From Rhodobium orientis (lineage in GTDB: Bacteria > Pseudomonadota > Alphaproteobacteria > Rhizobiales > Rhodobiaceae): 64,000 nucleotides of DNA. Each line of letters opens with the position of its first letter. Within the stretch, counting starts at the first letter, position 1. The translations under genes and the position numbers were made by a program. The notes beneath the pieces were generated by a model. It was not told where the DNA came from. It did no database searches and saw only the letters and a list, made by a program, of their open reading frames with translations. The stretch covers positions 1 to 64,000 of the forward strand of contig NZ_NPEV01000028.1 in NCBI RefSeq assembly GCF_003258835.1, in the 5' to 3' direction. Shown piece after piece: positions 30,629-38,687 of this stretch.

Positions 30629-31081
30629 TCACGCCTCTCCCTGACGCAGCAGCACAGCGCCCGTGCCGTCGGCCGCCAGCTCGTCTGACGGGTTGCGGAG
30701 CGGGCATTCCGTCAGCGACAGGCAGCCGCAGCCGATGCAGCCGTCGAGCTTGTCACGCAGCTCCGCAAGATCGTCGATGCGCTTCTGGATCGCTTCGCGC
30801 CAGTCGGCCACCATCTCCTTGACGTCGGCCGCGCTCGGCGACTGGCCCTCCGGGATCGGCTTCAGCAGCGGCGTGATTTCCGCCAGGGAAAAGCCGAGGT
30901 CCCGCGCCACCCGGATGATGGCGATGCGGCGCAGGATGTCGCGCGAGTAGCGGCGCTGGTTGCCGCGCGTGCGGGCCGCCGAGATCAGCCCCTTGGCCTC
31001 GTAGAAGTGCAGGGCCGAGACCGCGACGCCACTGCGCTCGGAAACCTCGCCGACCGTAAGTAATGATCCGGGCTGTGCCAT
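30629..31081 (-). CDS. soxR: Redox-sensitive transcriptional activator SoxR
   Basis: The 150-residue MerR-family regulator has an N-terminal winged helix (LTVGEVSERSGVAVSALHFYEAKGLI), a dimerisation helix and the SoxR [2Fe-2S] motif CIGCGCLSLTEC (C-x2-C-x-C-x5-C). Oxidation of the cluster by redox-cycling compounds switches target promoters on. The ATG at 31081 gives the usual SoxR length. It is divergent from an SDR gene, and a near-consensus SoxR box lies between them. Confidence 0.95.
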   Translation of the reverse strand: MAQPGSLLTVGEVSERSGVAVSALHFYEAKGLISAARTRGNQRRYSRDILRRIAIIRVARDLGFSLAEITPLLKPIPEGQSPSAADVKEMVADWREAIQKRIDDLAELRDKLDGCIGCGCLSLTECPLRNPSDELAADGTGAVLLRQGEA

Positions 31082-31100
31082 TTTGTCCGGGGCTGTTTTC

Positions 31101-31131
31101 TTGACCTCAACCAAGCTTGAGGTTTTATACG
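31101..31131 (+). promoter_or_regulatory. SoxR-controlled promoter with SoxR box
   Basis: The 18-bp dyad CCTCAACCAAGCTTGAGG (31105-31122) closely matches the known soxS operator CCTCAAGTTAACTTGAGG. It sits between a -35 TTGACC (31101-31106) and a -10 TATACG (31126-31131). The spacer is 19 bp, the over-long value expected of MerR-type activated promoters. The promoter points to the SDR gene. Confidence 0.88.
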
Positions 31132-31236
31132 CAAAGATGGTTTGCCGGCGCAAGCCCTTCGGTTCTCCTCCCGGCCGAAGTGACTTGCCGGAGTCGATGC
31201 ACGTGCACCTCCGGCCCATTTGGAGCAAACGTTGAC

Positions 31237-31962
31237 ATGGAAAACAGCAAACTGATTGCGCTCGTGAGCGGCGGCAATCGCGGCATCGGCGAGGCCGTGA
31301 CGATCGCTCTGGCGCGCCAGGGCGTGCATGTGCTGATGGGCTGCCGCGACGTCGCCCTCGGCGAGGCCGCCGCGGCCCCGATGCGGGCCGAGGGGCTGTC
31401 CGTCCAGCCCGTCCAGCTCGACACCACGAACGACGCCAGCGTCGCCGGCCTTGCCGCCCTCATCGAGCGCGATTTCGGCCACCTCGACATCCTCGTCAAC
31501 AATGCCGGCGTCGGCCTCGACTACGACCCGACCCTGACGGTGCTGGAGAAGCTGGAGCGCACGCTTGAGGTCAACGTCGTCGGCACGGTGCGCGTGACCG
31601 AGGCGATGATCCCGATGCTGTCGGCATCGAAGGCCCCGCGCATCGTCAACGTCTCGTCCGAGCTCGCCTCCTTCGGCCTGCACTTCACGCCGGACTGGGA
31701 ACACTCCGACAAGAAGATGCCGACCTACAAGGCCTCCAAGGCGGCCCTCAACTCCCTGACCCTCAGCTACGCCGACCAGCTCCAGGACAAGGGCATCAAG
31801 GTCAACGCCATCTGCCCCGGCTACACGGCAACCGCCGCCACCAATTTCGGCCCCTCCCGCACCCCCGCCGAGGCCGCCGTCATCGTCGTCCGCATGGCGC
31901 TTCTGGACAATGACGGCCCGACCGCGAGTTTCTACAACGACGTCTGTGAGTTGCCCTGGTAG
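31237..31962 (+). CDS. Short-chain dehydrogenase/reductase, SoxR-regulated
   Basis: The 241-residue classical SDR has the cofactor motif ALVSGGNRGIGEAV, DILVNNAG, the catalytic Ser (VNVSSELASF) and YKASK with catalytic Tyr/Lys. It resembles carbonyl/quinone reductases. The C-terminus (DGPTASFYNDVCELPW) is like plant and bacterial carbonyl-reductase-type SDRs. The SoxR box upstream implies induction by redox-cycling compounds, fitting a quinone or carbonyl detoxification role. The ATG at 31237 gives a 105-base leader after the predicted promoter. Confidence 0.88.
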   Translation: MENSKLIALVSGGNRGIGEAVTIALARQGVHVLMGCRDVALGEAAAAPMRAEGLSVQPVQLDTTNDASVAGLAALIERDFGHLDILVNNAGVGLDYDPTLTVLEKLERTLEVNVVGTVRVTEAMIPMLSASKAPRIVNVSSELASFGLHFTPDWEHSDKKMPTYKASKAALNSLTLSYADQLQDKGIKVNAICPGYTATAATNFGPSRTPAEAAVIVVRMALLDNDGPTASFYNDVCELPW

Positions 31963-32010
31963 GGGACGCACGGCTCGCCTGAGCGTTCGTGCACGCACAA
32001 AAACGACTAG

Positions 32011-32041
32011 CGGCGCGGGAGTGGGCCTTCCGCGCCGTTTT
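32011..32041 (+). terminator. Rho-independent terminator after the SDR gene
   Basis: An 8-bp GC stem (CGGCGCGG with CCGCGCCG, 32011-32018 and 32030-32037) is followed by TTTT. It lies 49 bases after the SDR stop. Confidence 0.78.
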
Positions 32042-32103
32042 CAGATGGTCCTGCCGCGATTGACCGGCTGCAAATCAGACGGTCCCGGAACCGGTCGATT
32101 GCC

Positions 32104-33039
32104 TCAGCCGTCCTCGGAGAAGAAGTCCTCGTCGAGGCGCTGGACCTGGATGGTGCGGTGGGGACGGGTTCCGACGCCGTGTTCGATCATCAGATCGGCG
32201 AGCCGGTTGCCGTCGATCAGGATGACCCGCTGTGGCAGATTCTTGGCGTAGCTGACGGCGCCGCTGGAGAAAGTGGAGGCGGTGACGAAGACACCCTTGG
32301 TGGCGCCGAAGCCGACCAGCGAGCCGACGAAGCCCTGAACGGCCGGCCGGCAGATGGTGTTCTCCTCCGCATAGCGCTTGGCCTGGACGTAGATGCGGTC
32401 AAGGCCGAGCCGGTCCTCGTTGATGACCCCGTCCACCCCGCCATCGCCGGAACGTCCCAACTGCTCGGCCGCGTTCTTGTGCGAGCCGCCATAGCCCATG
32501 GCGACCAGCAGGTCGACGATGAGTTTTTCGAAGAAGGCCGGTGAGTTCTCCCGGATGCGGTCGAGGAGGTCGGCCCTCAGCGCGGCGTTCAGCGAGCGGT
32601 AGGCAGCCTCGATCTGCTCCTCTGGTGTCTCGGTTTCGTCCACGACGATGGCGGGTTCGCGGTCAGAGACCCGGTCGTTGCTGCTGCCCTTGCTGTGGCT
32701 GCTCTCGTAAAACTCCCGGAACCCCGGATAATCCATCAGCATCCGGGTGTCGAGGCGGGTGGGGTTGGATGCAAGCAATTCCCGGCCGGCCTCGGAGGCG
32801 ACGAAGCGGCCGCGCGCCGGGCTGTCGATCAGACCGGCCTTGGTCATGTAGAATTTCGCCCAGTGGATGCGGTTGTGCAGCACCCGCTGGCGCCCGCTCG
32901 GCAACATCTCCTCGCGCTCGTCGGGTGCGAGCCCCAACTCGTCGGCCATCTTTTCGGCGACCTCCGGCACCCGCGTTTCGCCCTTAGCGGCAATGCGCAG
33001 CACGGGAAGCATCAAGGTCTGGTAGTCCGGGATCGCCAT
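32104..33039 (-). CDS. Mrr-type restriction endonuclease
   Basis: The 311-residue protein has an N-terminal Mrr winged-helix region (about residues 1-90, IPDYQTLMLPVLRIAA and RVLHNRIHWAKFYMTKAGLI). The C-terminal PD-(D/E)xK domain (about residues 165-290) has GRSGDGGVDGVI and IYVQAKRY, i.e. D-x(n)-QxK, a known Mrr variant. Such enzymes cut modified or foreign DNA. No methyltransferase is adjacent, so a type IV, modification-dependent role is likely. The ATG at 33039 marks the conserved start. Confidence 0.88.
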   Translation of the reverse strand: MAIPDYQTLMLPVLRIAAKGETRVPEVAEKMADELGLAPDEREEMLPSGRQRVLHNRIHWAKFYMTKAGLIDSPARGRFVASEAGRELLASNPTRLDTRMLMDYPGFREFYESSHSKGSSNDRVSDREPAIVVDETETPEEQIEAAYRSLNAALRADLLDRIRENSPAFFEKLIVDLLVAMGYGGSHKNAAEQLGRSGDGGVDGVINEDRLGLDRIYVQAKRYAEENTICRPAVQGFVGSLVGFGATKGVFVTASTFSSGAVSYAKNLPQRVILIDGNRLADLMIEHGVGTRPHRTIQVQRLDEDFFSEDG

Positions 33040-33317
33040 GTCGCTCCAACTTTGCCTCTGGGTTCCGCCGCGGTCGAACCGCCAGGAGGCGTGACCGTCA
33101 TCGGGAGAGCGTAGTTGCCTGCGTCTCACTCTTCAATTGAGAGCTGGGTCGCACAAAGAGTCAGATCGGTCGGCTTCGGTCCTCGTGCAGCCACCCATTG
33201 TGAGACCTTTGCTTGCTGCTGTCCCAGGCAAGCATTAGGTCGAGCCGCCGGAAAAACGGGGCTTACGCGGCGAATGGAACATTGATGCGTGTCACTCGAC
33301 TTGGAGTCACCGGAAAT

Positions 33318-33441
33318 GTCGAGCGCAGCGAGGCTGTCGTGAGCGAACTAACGAACCGTCAGGTTCGCAAGCACGACCGTGCGCCGGCCGGTCAGGCCGC
33401 CCCGCGGAGGCGTCGAGCGCAGCGAGACTGTCGTGAGCGAA
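33318..33441. repeat. Direct repeat pair upstream of tRNA-Glu
   Basis: Two 30-bp copies (33318-33347 and 33412-33441) begin GTCGAGCGCAGCGAG and end GTCGTGAGCGAA, and differ at one base. They flank a 64-bp segment. The second copy ends 10 bases before the tRNA-Glu 3' end. The surrounding 33040-33451 region has no gene I can support. Confidence 0.75.
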
Positions 33442-33451
33442 AAAGAAATGG

Positions 33452-33523
33452 CGCTCCCTAGGGGAGTCGAACCCCTCTTTCCAGATTGAAAATCTGGCGT
33501 CCTAACCGATAGACGAAGGGAGC
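33452..33523 (-). tRNA. tRNA-Glu (anticodon TTC)
   Basis: A full cloverleaf on the minus strand: acceptor GCTCCCT/AGGGAGC, D arm with GGTTA, anticodon stem CCAGA/TCTGG with loop TTTTCAA (anticodon TTC), and a T loop TTCGACT. The CCA end is not encoded. Confidence 0.95.
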
Positions 33524-33675
33524 GCTTGGCCGATCATCGGAATCGACGGCCGGTTTATAGAGGGGAATGCTGCGGGCGACAAGACCGCCGGGCGCGATTT
33601 TTCGCCGTCCGCCGGCCGCTCGCAAGGGCTTGCGCCGCGGCCGCCGCACGGGCCGGCGACCGCGCCGGATCGGCC

Positions 33676-34116
33676 CTACCAGTGGCCGGTGTTGCCCATG
33701 GATGCCCAGGGCTCCGCAGGCTCCTTGGAGTCCCCCTTCTGCAGCAGCTCCACGGAAATGTTGTCCGGCGAGCGCACGAACGCCATGTGGCCGTCGCGCG
33801 GCGGCCGGTTGATGGTGACGCCGGATTTCTGCAGCTTGTCGCAAAGGCCGTAGATGTCGTCGACCTCGAACGCCAGATGGCCGAAATTGCGGCCCTCGCC
33901 ATAGTCTGCCGGGTCCCAGTTGTAGGTCAGCTCAACGAGCGGGGCCTTGTCGGTCTTGGCCCGGTCGCCGTCCTCCGGTGCGGCCAGGAAGATCAGCGTG
34001 AACCGGCCCTTTTCGCTCTCGGTCCGGCGCACCTCTTGCAGGCCGAGCTTGTTGCAGTAGAAATCGAGCGAGGCATCGAGGTCCTTCACGCGAACCATGG
34101 TGTGCAGATAGCGCAT
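33676..34116 (-). CDS. gloA: Lactoylglutathione lyase / VOC-family glyoxalase
   Basis: The 146-residue protein has the glyoxalase I layout: [33 protein letters not shown] (metal Glu), [13 protein letters not shown] (metal His) and a C-terminal VELLQKG. It converts the methylglyoxal-glutathione hemithioacetal to lactoylglutathione. Full length. GGGAG precedes the ATG at 34116. It is divergent from the sirtuin gene with only 40 bases between. Confidence 0.92.
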   Translation of the reverse strand: MRYLHTMVRVKDLDASLDFYCNKLGLQEVRRTESEKGRFTLIFLAAPEDGDRAKTDKAPLVELTYNWDPADYGEGRNFGHLAFEVDDIYGLCDKLQKSGVTINRPPRDGHMAFVRSPDNISVELLQKGDSKEPAEPWASMGNTGHW

Positions 34117-34156
34117 TTTTTGCGTCTCCCGTTTTTTCGAATCTGAGGCATAACTT

Positions 34157-34918
34157 ATGACGGTGATCGCGGAACTCAACGCCGCATGCGAAACAATCGC
34201 CGAGCTTCTGGCCGGCGCCCGCCGTGGCGTCGTCTTCACCGGCGCCGGCATCTCAACCGAGAGCGGCATTCCCGATTTCCGCAGCCCGGGCGGTATCTGG
34301 TCCAACTACAAGCCGATCATGTTCGACGACTTCTGCGCCTCCGAAGACGCGCGCATGGAGGACTGGCGCCGGCGCTTCGTGATGATGGACCAGTTCGGCG
34401 CGGCCGAGCCCAATGCCGGCCACCTGGCGATCGCGGAAGAAGTGCGCCGCGGCCATGTGGAAACGGTCATCACCCAGAACATCGACGGGCTCCACCAGCG
34501 GGCCGGCGTGCCCGCAGAGAGCGTCATCGAGATCCACGGCAACGGGAATTATGCCCATTGCCTCGACTGCCGCGAGCGCCACGAGCTCGCCGAAATGCGC
34601 GCGCACATCGATGAGACAGGGGAGAGCCCGCGCTGCCGTTCCTGCGGCGGCCTCGTCAAGGGCGCGGTGATTTCCTTCGGCCAGATGATGCCGGAGGCGG
34701 AGATGGCGCGCGCCCAGGAGGCGGCCGTCACGGCCGACCTGTTCCTGGCCATCGGCTCCTCGCTGGTCGTCTACCCCGCCGCCGCCCTGCCGGTGATCGC
34801 CAAGCGGGCCGGGGCGACGCTGGTCATCATCAACCGCGATCCGACCGACCTCGATGCCATCGCCGACCATGTCGTGCGCATGCAGATAGGCGATGTATTC
34901 AAGCCTTTTCTTGGGTAA
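34157..34918 (+). CDS. cobB: NAD-dependent protein deacylase (sirtuin, CobB)
   Basis: The 253-residue sirtuin has [20 protein letters not shown] (NAD binding, residue ~27 on), [12 protein letters not shown], the catalytic His in IEIHGN, two Cys pairs for zinc (CLDC and CRSC), and [10 protein letters not shown] near the end. It removes acyl groups from lysines using NAD+. The ATG at 34157 gives the usual length. Confidence 0.94.
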   Translation: MTVIAELNAACETIAELLAGARRGVVFTGAGISTESGIPDFRSPGGIWSNYKPIMFDDFCASEDARMEDWRRRFVMMDQFGAAEPNAGHLAIAEEVRRGHVETVITQNIDGLHQRAGVPAESVIEIHGNGNYAHCLDCRERHELAEMRAHIDETGESPRCRSCGGLVKGAVISFGQMMPEAEMARAQEAAVTADLFLAIGSSLVVYPAAALPVIAKRAGATLVIINRDPTDLDAIADHVVRMQIGDVFKPFLG

Positions 34919-35115
34919 GAATTGGCTAACCGTACTGTCTCGGCGGAATAGCCGGTAAAATACGCCCGATTTCCTTGCGGATAATTTCGTGGCCGCCACG
35001 AAAACCCCTTGTGCCCGGCCCCCAACCCGATGGTATCCTTCTACCGGGAATCACTTCCGGCGGCCGTTGCTTGGGGACGGTGCGTCTGTGAGGCGTAAAA
35101 AAGAGGCCGATTGTC

Positions 35116-35700
35116 ATGGTGGCGAAGTATTCGCCAGATGCGCGCGACGACTTGGACGACCTCTCCGACGAGGCTGCCGTCGATGTCGTTGAGGTGGCGG
35201 GCACCATTAAGTGGTTCGACGTCGCCAAGGGGTTCGGCTTCATCGTCCCGGACGGGGACGGCATGGCCGACATCCTGCTCCACGTCACGTGCCTCCGGCG
35301 CGACGGTTTCCAGACCGCCTATGAGGGCGCCCGCGTCGTCTGTGAGGTGCTGGAGCGCCCGCGCGGCCTGCAGGCCTTGCGCATCCTTTCCATGGACGAG
35401 GCGACGGCCGTGCATCCCTCGCAGATGCCGCCCTCGCGCACCCATGTCCAGGTGACGCCCACCTTCGGGCCGGAGCGGGCCCAGGTGAAGTGGTTCAACC
35501 GGCTGCGCGGCTACGGGTTCCTGACCCGCGGCGAGGGCACCCCGGACATCTTCATCCACATGGAGACCCTGCGCCGCTTCGGCATCGCCGAACTGCGTCC
35601 CGGCCAGTTCGTCACCATCCGCTACGGCGCCGGCCCCAAGGGGCTGATGGTGGCCGAAATCCGGCCGGAAGACGGCGGCCACATCCCGTCCTCCCATTGA
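35116..35700 (+). CDS. Cold-shock protein with two cold-shock domains
   Basis: The 194-residue protein has two CSDs: the first at about residues 27-92 (GTIKWFDVAKGFGFIVPD), the second at about 122-186 (AQVKWFNRLRGYGFLTRGEGTPDIFIHMETL). Both carry RNP1/RNP2-like aromatic motifs for binding ssRNA/ssDNA. The double-domain form is typical of alphaproteobacteria. The long leader upstream may hold regulatory RNA structure. The DUF192 gene follows 8 bases later, so they form an operon. Confidence 0.92.
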   Translation: MVAKYSPDARDDLDDLSDEAAVDVVEVAGTIKWFDVAKGFGFIVPDGDGMADILLHVTCLRRDGFQTAYEGARVVCEVLERPRGLQALRILSMDEATAVHPSQMPPSRTHVQVTPTFGPERAQVKWFNRLRGYGFLTRGEGTPDIFIHMETLRRFGIAELRPGQFVTIRYGAGPKGLMVAEIRPEDGGHIPSSH

Positions 35701-35708
35701 GGCAGGTA

Positions 35709-36206
35709 ATGTCGGGTCCGGCCACGCGGACGGGTCTTTCCCAGGTCCGTTTTTTCCAGGCTCTTTTTCTGTTGGTCTTCGCCGGGCTGGCGCTTGGCGC
35801 GGCCGGTCAGCCACGCGCGGCCGACGCCGCGCCGGTGGTGCTGGAAACGGCGACCGGGTCCCATTCCTTCACTGTCGAGATCGCCGATACGATGGCGAAA
35901 CGCACCCGCGGCCTGATGTACCGCCGCGAGATGGCGCCGGACCACGGCATGCTGTTCGATTTCAAGCGGCCCGAACTGCTCTCCTTCTGGATGAAGAACA
36001 CCTATATCTCCCTCGACATGATCTTCATTGCCGGGAACGGCCGGGTGAATTTCATCGCACGCGACACCACGCCGGAATCGACGGAGCTGATCTCGCCGCC
36101 GGACCGCGCGCGCTTCGTGCTTGAGGTGGTGGGCGGCACGGCGGACCGCATCGGGCTGAAGGTCGGCGACCGCGCCCGCAATCCGCTGATCGGCGGAGAC
36201 GGGTGA
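35709..36206 (+). CDS. DUF192 family secreted protein
   Basis: The 165-residue protein has a signal peptide (VRFFQALFLLVFAGLALGAAG) and a DUF192 domain (TMAKRTRGLMYRREMAPDHGMLFDF, FWMKNTYISLDMIFI). The domain family is widespread and poorly understood. It directly follows the cold-shock gene, a conserved pair in alphaproteobacteria. Confidence 0.88.
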   Translation: MSGPATRTGLSQVRFFQALFLLVFAGLALGAAGQPRAADAAPVVLETATGSHSFTVEIADTMAKRTRGLMYRREMAPDHGMLFDFKRPELLSFWMKNTYISLDMIFIAGNGRVNFIARDTTPESTELISPPDRARFVLEVVGGTADRIGLKVGDRARNPLIGGDG

Positions 36207-36290
36207 GGCCAAAGGGCAAGGCAAGGGGCAAAGCGCTTGTCCGCGGGGCGGTCAGCGTGTAATCGGATAGTCGGTTCGGCGCCGGACCGG

Positions 36291-36367
36291 CGGGGCATAG
36301 CGCAGCCTGGTAGCGCAACTGCTTTGGGAGCAGTAGGTCGCAGGTTCAAATCCTGCTGCCCCGACCA
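36291..36367 (+). tRNA. tRNA-Pro (anticodon TGG)
   Basis: Cloverleaf with acceptor CGGGGCA/TGCCCCG, D arm with CCTGGTA, anticodon loop TTTGGGA (anticodon TGG), T loop TTCAAAT, and an encoded CCA (36365-36367). Confidence 0.96.
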
Positions 36368-36414
36368 GCCGTCTCCGGGCTTGAAGGCAACGGGATTTCG
36401 GGAGACCGCCAGCA

Positions 36415-36720
36415 ATGATCGCGCGCATCTACAAACCGACAAAGACGGCCATGCAGTCCGGCACCCGCAAGACCAAGCGCTGGGTGCTCGATTTCGAGCC
36501 TGCCGCGCCGCGCAACAGGGATCCGCTGATGGGCTGGACCTCGGCCACCGACATGACCCAGCAGGTGCGCCTGTTCTTCGCCACCAAGGACGAGGCGATC
36601 GCCTATGCGGAGCGCAACGGCCTGGGATTCCGCGTCCTGGAGCCGAAAGCCCGCGAGCCGAAGCGCAAATTTTACGCCGACAACTTCCGCTACGACCGCA
36701 CCGCGCCCTGGACTCACTGA
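36415..36720 (+). CDS. ETC complex I subunit (NDUFS4-like)
   Basis: The 101-residue protein matches the ETC_C1_NDUFS4 family: MIARIYKPTKTAMQSGTRKTKRWVLDFE at the start and DNFRYDR..PWTH at the end. It is a supernumerary complex I subunit shared by alphaproteobacteria and mitochondria. It sits between two tRNA genes. Confidence 0.92.
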   Translation: MIARIYKPTKTAMQSGTRKTKRWVLDFEPAAPRNRDPLMGWTSATDMTQQVRLFFATKDEAIAYAERNGLGFRVLEPKAREPKRKFYADNFRYDRTAPWTH

Positions 36721-36841
36721 CTTTTTTGTCCCGTCGGCACGAGCCCCCGAAAGGGACGCCGGACTCAAGGACAAAAAACTCCGGGAGACGGACCGAGAGC
36801 ATATGCCCCCGGGCTCCTGTTCGACCGCGCGAGGCATCAAC

Positions 36842-36918
36842 GACCCCGTAGCTCAGCCGGATAGAGCAGCTGACTTCTAATCAGCAGGTCGCAGGTTCGA
36901 ATCCTGCCGGGGTCGCCA
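36842..36918 (+). tRNA. tRNA-Arg (anticodon TCT)
   Basis: Cloverleaf with acceptor GACCCCG/CGGGGTC, D arm with CCGGATA, anticodon loop CTTCTAA (anticodon TCT), T loop TTCGAAT, and an encoded CCA (36916-36918). The tRNA is intact; the prophage end lies about 43 bases beyond it. Confidence 0.96.
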
Positions 36919-36960
36919 TTTTTCATCGAAAAGAAATGCGGCGAACGGGGTGTTCACCTA

Positions 36961-37005
36961 TGTAGCGCGCAAAATCAAATGGCGCGGCGCGCAAGATCGG
37001 ATGGC
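36961..37005. repeat. Candidate prophage right end with two transposase-binding repeats
   Basis: TGTA at 36961 is followed by GCGCGCAAAATCAAATGGC (36965-36983) and GCGCGCAAGATCGGATGGC (36987-37005). They match at 16 of 19 positions and start 22 bp apart. MuA end-binding sites are of similar size and spacing, and Mu-family ends begin with TG. A second TG candidate lies at 36951. The other end is outside the window. Confidence 0.65.
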
Positions 37006-37011
37006 AACAGT

Positions 37012-37599
37012 TCAGGCGGCGGCGAGACGCCCGGCTAAGACGCGGCTGTCCTGATCATCCGCCGGCAGGAAGCCATGAAGGGCGGCGTGCGAAACGGCGG
37101 TGTTGATGAGGTCTATCCCCATCGGGGCCAAAGCCCTGCGCCAAAGGGAGCGAGCGTCGTCATCGGGCCAGACAAAGCACCAATCGGCGAAGACAATCGG
37201 CCCGGCGTCGGTGTCGTCCGTGAGGTGATAGATCGTCCCGCCGGTGATGCGATCACCGGCGCGGATCGTCTGCTCTATGGAATCGCGGCCCCGGTGCAGC
37301 GGCAACAGCGACGGGTGATACCCAATTGCCCCGAGGCGGGCTTGGCCGCGCGCGCCGGTGTCGACAAACGCATGGGCATGGGCGGCAACGATGAGGTCGA
37401 CCGGCCCGCAAATATCGGCGGCCTCAACGCGCCGGCGACCGCCCAGGGCAACAACGCGAACGCCATCACGTGCGGCCGCCTGTGCTAGACGATCTTCCGA
37501 AGCAGGAGCCACAACCGCGGCAACCCGGCCGAACGCCGCCAGGTTCCTGTAGACCTCAGCGCCGAACCACCGGCTACCGACTATCGCAATCTGCATCAT
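37012..37599 (-). CDS. Formyltransferase-fold protein, last gene of the com/mom-like operon
   Basis: The 195-residue protein has a methionyl-tRNA/GAR formyltransferase-like fold: MQIAIVGSRWFGAEVYRNL at the start, then HPSLLPLHRGRDSIEQTI and GGTIYHLTDDTDAGPIV. The catalytic His and Asp of the family are visible. The Asn two residues before the His (NxH) is replaced by Gly (GYH). It lacks the C-terminal tRNA-binding domain of Fmt. GGAGGG precedes the ATG at 37599, and the start overlaps the stop of the ATPase-GNAT gene in ATGA. The context suggests a role in modifying phage DNA; this is inference. Formyl or related one-carbon transfer is the likely chemistry. Confidence 0.72.
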   Translation of the reverse strand: MMQIAIVGSRWFGAEVYRNLAAFGRVAAVVAPASEDRLAQAAARDGVRVVALGGRRRVEAADICGPVDLIVAAHAHAFVDTGARGQARLGAIGYHPSLLPLHRGRDSIEQTIRAGDRITGGTIYHLTDDTDAGPIVFADWCFVWPDDDARSLWRRALAPMGIDLINTAVSHAALHGFLPADDQDSRVLAGRLAAA

Positions 37600-38687
37600 A
37601 GTCCCTCCACGTAACGAAAGCCTTGGACCGCCCGAAAGTGCCCGCCGTAGCCGGCTTTGCCCGATGATCGCGCGCTCTTGACCTTGTTTGCGCCATGAAG
37701 AATGGCGCTGATCTGCGTCCATTTCGGGTCGCGCCGCAACGCCGCCGCCAATCCGGGGTGCGAGGTGTGAAAAAGGGTCAGCATCGGCTTGCCGTAGCGA
37801 TTCTGACCGCGCCTCCAGGCCGCGCAAACGGCGTTTAAGAACCGCATGCCGACGCCGGCGCCCTGCCATTCGGGCATCACGACAAGGCGGCACGCGCGCG
37901 CTTCTACCAGCCCAGGTCGGGTAGACACCGCCACATGCGCTACCGGCTGGCCCCCGACGAAACCGACATAGTTAAATGCCGCGATCATCTTCGGAGCTTT
38001 CAGATAATGATGGGGCTCGAAAAGCGGCCAATATCGCCAGTTGGTCTCGAAAACGTCGACTTCGATGGAAGGCCGGCGTCGAAGGCACCTCCCGGAAAAC
38101 TTGCCGGTCGCCGTATCGAGGATCCAATCCGGCTGAAGCCATTCGATGATGTCGTAATGGCAGGACAACAGCACGGCTTGGCCGCCAGACCGGCGCCAGG
38201 CCTTCGAGAAGGCAAAGGCGCCAATTCGGGCGATTTGCCGATCGACGACGGACGTGAACTCGTCGACGACAACGCGGGCCGGCTTTTCAGCCACAATGCG
38301 GGCGAGATCGGCGCGAAACCGCTCGCCATTGGACAACACGGCGTACGGGCGTACCCAAGCGGGAACCGACCCCAGGCCAACGGCGGAAAGCGCGGCCGTC
38401 ACGTCGTCAAACGCGCCGTCCGGCAGAATGGCGTCGATGATTGGTGCTTTGCCCGGCCAGCCCACCGGGCGGTAAAAGGCCGCCTTGCCAAAAAGCCGTT
38501 TGCCGATCGACGTCTTCCCGGACCCGGATGGGCCTACAATGAGGCCAATCCCCCAATCGTTGCCATCGATCGGCAGATCGACCGTAAGGTCGAAACGGTG
38601 CCCATCCTCGCAATTGAACAGGGATTTGACGCGCGCCGCCCGGTAGCTTTCGAAGGTGTTGCAGGAGTGGTGGATGTCGACCCTCAT
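37596..38687 (-). CDS. ABC-type ATPase fused to a GNAT/Mom-like acyltransferase domain
   Basis: The 363-residue protein has two parts. Residues 1-~200 form an ABC-ATPase with Walker A GPSGSGKTS (52-60), signature-like LSNGERFRADLARI (119-132), Walker B ARVVVDEF (137-144) and an H-loop-like LLSCHYDII. Residues ~210-363 look like a GNAT domain (VAHVAVSTRPG, CRLVVMPEWQGAGVGMRFLNAV), the fold of Mu Mom. It lies downstream of a Com-like gene at the right end of a Mu-like prophage, the position of mom in Mu. The start at 38687 overlaps the 63-aa gene's stop in ATGA. A role in adenine or other base hypermodification is inferred. It is not an ABC transporter component, as no membrane protein is near. 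Confidence 0.75.
   Translation of the reverse strand: MRVDIHHSCNTFESYRAARVKSLFNCEDGHRFDLTVDLPIDGNDWGIGLIVGPSGSGKTSIGKRLFGKAAFYRPVGWPGKAPIIDAILPDGAFDDVTAALSAVGLGSVPAWVRPYAVLSNGERFRADLARIVAEKPARVVVDEFTSVVDRQIARIGAFAFSKAWRRSGGQAVLLSCHYDIIEWLQPDWILDTATGKFSGRCLRRRPSIEVDVFETNWRYWPLFEPHHYLKAPKMIAAFNYVGFVGGQPVAHVAVSTRPGLVEARACRLVVMPEWQGAGVGMRFLNAVCAAWRRGQNRYGKPMLTLFHTSHPGLAAALRRDPKWTQISAILHGANKVKSARSSGKAGYGGHFRAVQGFRYVEGL

Noticed and set aside
33213-33461. 82-codon plus-strand ORF before tRNA-Glu
   Set aside because: It runs through the direct repeats into the tRNA 3' end, has no ribosome site and a basic low-complexity sequence.
36842-36918. tRNA-Arg as an integration site for the prophage
   Set aside because: The tRNA is complete with CCA, and the phage genes are of a transposable (Mu) type. 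The end-like repeats begin about 43 bases beyond the tRNA, so proximity is probably chance.
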